From: Sulfurimonas sp.
GTDB taxonomy: Bacteria > Campylobacterota > Campylobacteria > Campylobacterales > Sulfurimonadaceae
Length of the DNA: 16,373 nucleotides
Assembly: GCA_027063585.1 (NCBI GenBank)
Contig: JAMORM010000222.1
Span: 1-16,373 of the forward strand
Direction: 5' to 3'
Part shown: one piece after another, positions 14,799-16,373 of the stretch
Layout of the letters: every line of letters starts with the position of its first letter
How positions within the stretch are numbered: position 1 is the stretch's first letter
Position numbers and translations under genes: made by a program
Notes under the pieces: model-generated
Database searches by the model: none
The model's input: the letters and a program-made list of their open reading frames with translations, nothing else
Told to the model about the DNA's origin: nothing

Positions 14799-15884
14799 TT
14801 ATCTAGCCGTAGTTCTTTTTTGAACATCTTTGGTATCAACCCAAATGTTTGGTGTTGATCCGCCAGGTGTCAAGAATATTTTTGCATCTTTGTTCACTCT
14901 TAACGCGTCATTGAATTTGTTTTGCACTTTCATCTGTTCAAGCTGTAAAAGCTTTGTTGTTAATGATTTTGCTATGAGAATATTTGCTTTTGCATTTGCA
15001 TCTGCTTCAATTGTTACAGCGTCTGCTTTACCCTGTGCTTCAATTCTTGCTTTTTCAGCTATACCGCGAGCCTCTGCTGCACGTTTGAGTGCTTCTTGTT
15101 TTGCACGTTGTACTTCCTGTTCTGCCTGTTGTACCTGTTGTTTAGCCAGTTGTACTCTTTCTATTTGCTCTTTTACTTTTGCAGGTAAAATAATATCACG
15201 AAGTTGAATAGACTGTAAAATAACAGGAGAATTTTTCAGACTTTTTATACTCTTTTCTATGCCTAATTCAATCGCTGCCGCTATCTTGTTGCGTTCCATA
15301 GGAATCGATTCAGCATCATATTTTCCGATAACATTACGAACAACATCACGTACAACAGGGTTAATGATTTTATCTTCCCAGCTAAATCCCCAGTTAGAAA
15401 TTGTCTGTGCTGCAAACTGTGCATTTAATCTGTACTGAACTGTCAGTTCAATAGAAACAGGCAATCCGCGTTTATCCAAAATAGTAATTGCAGGTTTTGT
15501 AATAATTCCTGAAGCATTTGAATTCGTCTCTATACGTGAAGCATAATTAATGATACGCACTTTCGTATCAACCGTATATACTTTTTGAATCACAGGAATA
15601 ATAAAATGCAGTCCCGGAAGCAAAGCTTGCTCCTGGTATTTTCCGTTTGTACTTAAAATACCGCGTTCACCCTCTTGAATAATAATAAAAGGCTTTGCCA
15701 AAACAAGCATAATGACAATAGCAATAAAAAAATATGTCAGTGCCGCTTTTCCTCCGCCGAAATTAAAATTTAAATTTGGCATTTGAGGTCCTTTTGGAGT
15801 GTTTCCACCACCTGAGTTAGAGTTGTTAAATCCTCCTCCTTCGCTTTTTTTCTTGTTAAAGTAGTCATTCATATCTGATGCCAT
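14799..15884 (-). CDS. SPFH/prohibitin-domain membrane protein, HflK-like
   Basis: A 361-residue protein with the HflK layout. It has a Gly/Asn-rich cytoplasmic N-terminus (12-45), one membrane helix (about 48-68) and an SPFH/Band 7 domain (about 65-235, with GERGILSTNGK and LLPGLHFIIPV). A long Gln/Ala/Glu-rich coiled coil (about 235-305, QQVQQAEQEVQRAK) and a short conserved tail follow. Such proteins form large ring assemblies in the membrane; HflK/HflC control the FtsH protease. No hflC partner is adjacent, so this may be the single SPFH protein usual in Campylobacterota. AAGGA stands 5 nt before the ATG, and a possible -10 box TATAAA (minus strand, 15907-15902) lies about 17 nt before the ATG. 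It is the first gene of a four-gene - strand cluster. The FtsH partnership is inferred from HflK. Confidence 0.88.
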   Translation of the reverse strand: MASDMNDYFNKKKSEGGGFNNSNSGGGNTPKGPQMPNLNFNFGGGKAALTYFFIAIVIMLVLAKPFIIIQEGERGILSTNGKYQEQALLPGLHFIIPVIQKVYTVDTKVRIINYASRIETNSNASGIITKPAITILDKRGLPVSIELTVQYRLNAQFAAQTISNWGFSWEDKIINPVVRDVVRNVIGKYDAESIPMERNKIAAAIELGIEKSIKSLKNSPVILQSIQLRDIILPAKVKEQIERVQLAKQQVQQAEQEVQRAKQEALKRAAEARGIAEKARIEAQGKADAVTIEADANAKANILIAKSLTTKLLQLEQMKVQNKFNDALRVNKDAKIFLTPGGSTPNIWVDTKDVQKRTTAR

Positions 15885-15964
15885 TGTATTCCTTTTTTTT
15901 GTTTATATTTTACTTTTTTCGCAACCGATAGTTCAGTCGGCTCTTTCAACTTTTCTGGCACTCT

Positions 15965-16005
15965 CAGCCCAGACTAAAGTCTAGGTTCCAAAAAATATTT
16001 TAGTC
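15965..16005. repeat. Partial copy of the intergenic repeat found after the pilin gene
   Basis: Read on the minus strand, this stretch gives ATTTTTTGGAACCTAG, then CTTTAGTCT. The 129-bp element at 8638 gives ATTTTTTCGGAACCTAG, an extra CCTAGG palindrome unit, then CCTTAGTCT. Here the core forms the hairpin CCCAGACT/AGTCTAGG (15968-15985, one mismatch). A competing pairing GACTAAA (15972-15978) with TTTAGTC (15999-16005) is also possible. The 122-bp gap between the ilvE stop and the SPFH start holds this repeat, a weak CCGA/TCGG hairpin near 15925-15940 and a possible -10 box, but no gene. Confidence 0.5.
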
Positions 16006-16006
16006 G

Positions 16007-16373
16007 TTAATTTATCTCATCTACGTAAGTAAGGTAGTGCTCGTATTTTTTATTACGACCAAATACAATATCAAAATATTCACTTTGAATTATTGCCGTT
16101 ATTACTCCACGAGAACCGGTTCCGATTTCTCTAGCGTCTACTAAAGCAACAGGTGTTATTTCTGCAGCGGTACCCGTTAAAAACGCTTCATCAGCCACGT
16201 AAACTTCTTCTCTCGTTATACGGCGACGTGTTACTTTATAACCCAAATCTTCTGCCATTTCAATCACTGTTTTTTGTGTAATGGAAGCAAGTGCATTATC
16301 ACTTGGCGGCGTAATGATTTCACCGTCTTTTATCATAAAAAATGATGCACCGCTAGCCTCGGCAACATAGCCT
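16007..16373 (-). CDS. ilvE: Branched-chain amino acid aminotransferase, C-terminal part
   Basis: The frame is open from the window edge to a TAA at 16007-16009; the first 121 or so visible residues are the C-terminal third of a class IV PLP aminotransferase. The in-frame sequence upstream of the internal ATG at 16336 reads GYVAEASGASFF, the family signature that follows the PLP lysine, so that ATG is not the start. Further family landmarks are DGEIITPP, the VTRRRITREEVYVADEAFLTGTAAEI region and the last helix FGRNKKYEHYLTYV. The enzyme interconverts valine, leucine and isoleucine with their 2-oxo acids using glutamate/2-oxoglutarate. The catalytic lysine lies outside the window. Fold family is firm; IlvE rather than a close class IV relative is supported by TGTAAEITPV. 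Confidence 0.92.
   Translation of the reverse strand, partial: GYVAEASGASFFMIKDGEIITPPSDNALASITQKTVIEMAEDLGYKVTRRRITREEVYVADEAFLTGTAAEITPVALVDAREIGTGSRGVITAIIQSEYFDIVFGRNKKYEHYLTYVDEIN

Noticed and set aside
14830..15207. 125-codon + strand ORF rich in Cys/Ser/Ala opposite the SPFH coiled coil
   Set aside because: It mirrors the Gln/Ala/Lys-rich coiled-coil codons of the minus-strand gene; the composition is an artefact.
16007..16336. Complete short gene starting at the ATG at 16336
   Set aside because: The in-frame codons upstream encode the aminotransferase signature GYVAEASGASFF, so this is an internal Met of ilvE.

Overview
The window looks like chromosomal DNA from a free-living member of Campylobacterota (the former Epsilonproteobacteria), most likely Sulfurimonas or a near relative. 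Supporting signs are the low GC content, Lys/Ile/Asn-rich proteins, a pair of DUF2393 membrane proteins, a fused HisIE, a stand-alone DUF234 protein and AT-rich promoters dominated by the -10 box. The genus is my inference; no sequence search was possible.

Left part (1-8622): a Tad (tight adherence / Flp-type) pilus locus, all on the + strand. Its order is an unrecognised protein (cut by the window edge), TadZ/CpaE, the motor ATPase TadA/CpaF, the inner-membrane platform proteins TadB and TadC, RcpC/CpaB, a TadE-like pseudopilin, a secretin (RcpA/CpaC) with an extra C-terminal SH3-like domain, and finally a 67-residue Flp-like pilin with its own promoter. Genes from the first to the TadE-like one overlap or nearly touch (TAATG and ATGA junctions), which indicates one operon. 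TadA drives subunits through TadB/TadC, TadZ probably localises the machine, RcpC and the secretin form the envelope channel, and the last gene would supply the fibre subunit. No prepilin peptidase, RcpB or TadD gene lies in the window.

Middle (8623-10727): a 129-bp intergenic element closed by perfect 16-bp inverted repeats and filled with smaller hairpins. It is followed by a stand-alone DUF234 protein (winged helix plus PD-(D/E)XK-like nuclease fold, no ATPase domain), whose 3' end overlaps that of a convergent gene for a protein with a C-terminal J domain.

Right part (10728-16373): purF and a TIGR01212/YhcC-type radical SAM gene form a translationally coupled + strand pair. They meet a tight - strand cluster transcribed from right to left: an SPFH/HflK-like membrane protein, hisIE, and two DUF2393 membrane proteins. 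Upstream on the same strand is the 3' part of ilvE (branched-chain aminotransferase). The gap between ilvE and the SPFH gene carries a partial relative of the repeat found after the pilin gene.

The right part is ordinary housekeeping. The parts worth a second look are the pilus locus (both pilin-like proteins lack Glu5, and the secretin has an SH3 extension), the structured 129-bp element and its second copy, and the DUF234 gene with its probably leaderless transcript. No gene-free stretch exceeds 300 bases. I see no tRNA, rRNA, CRISPR array or transposase.
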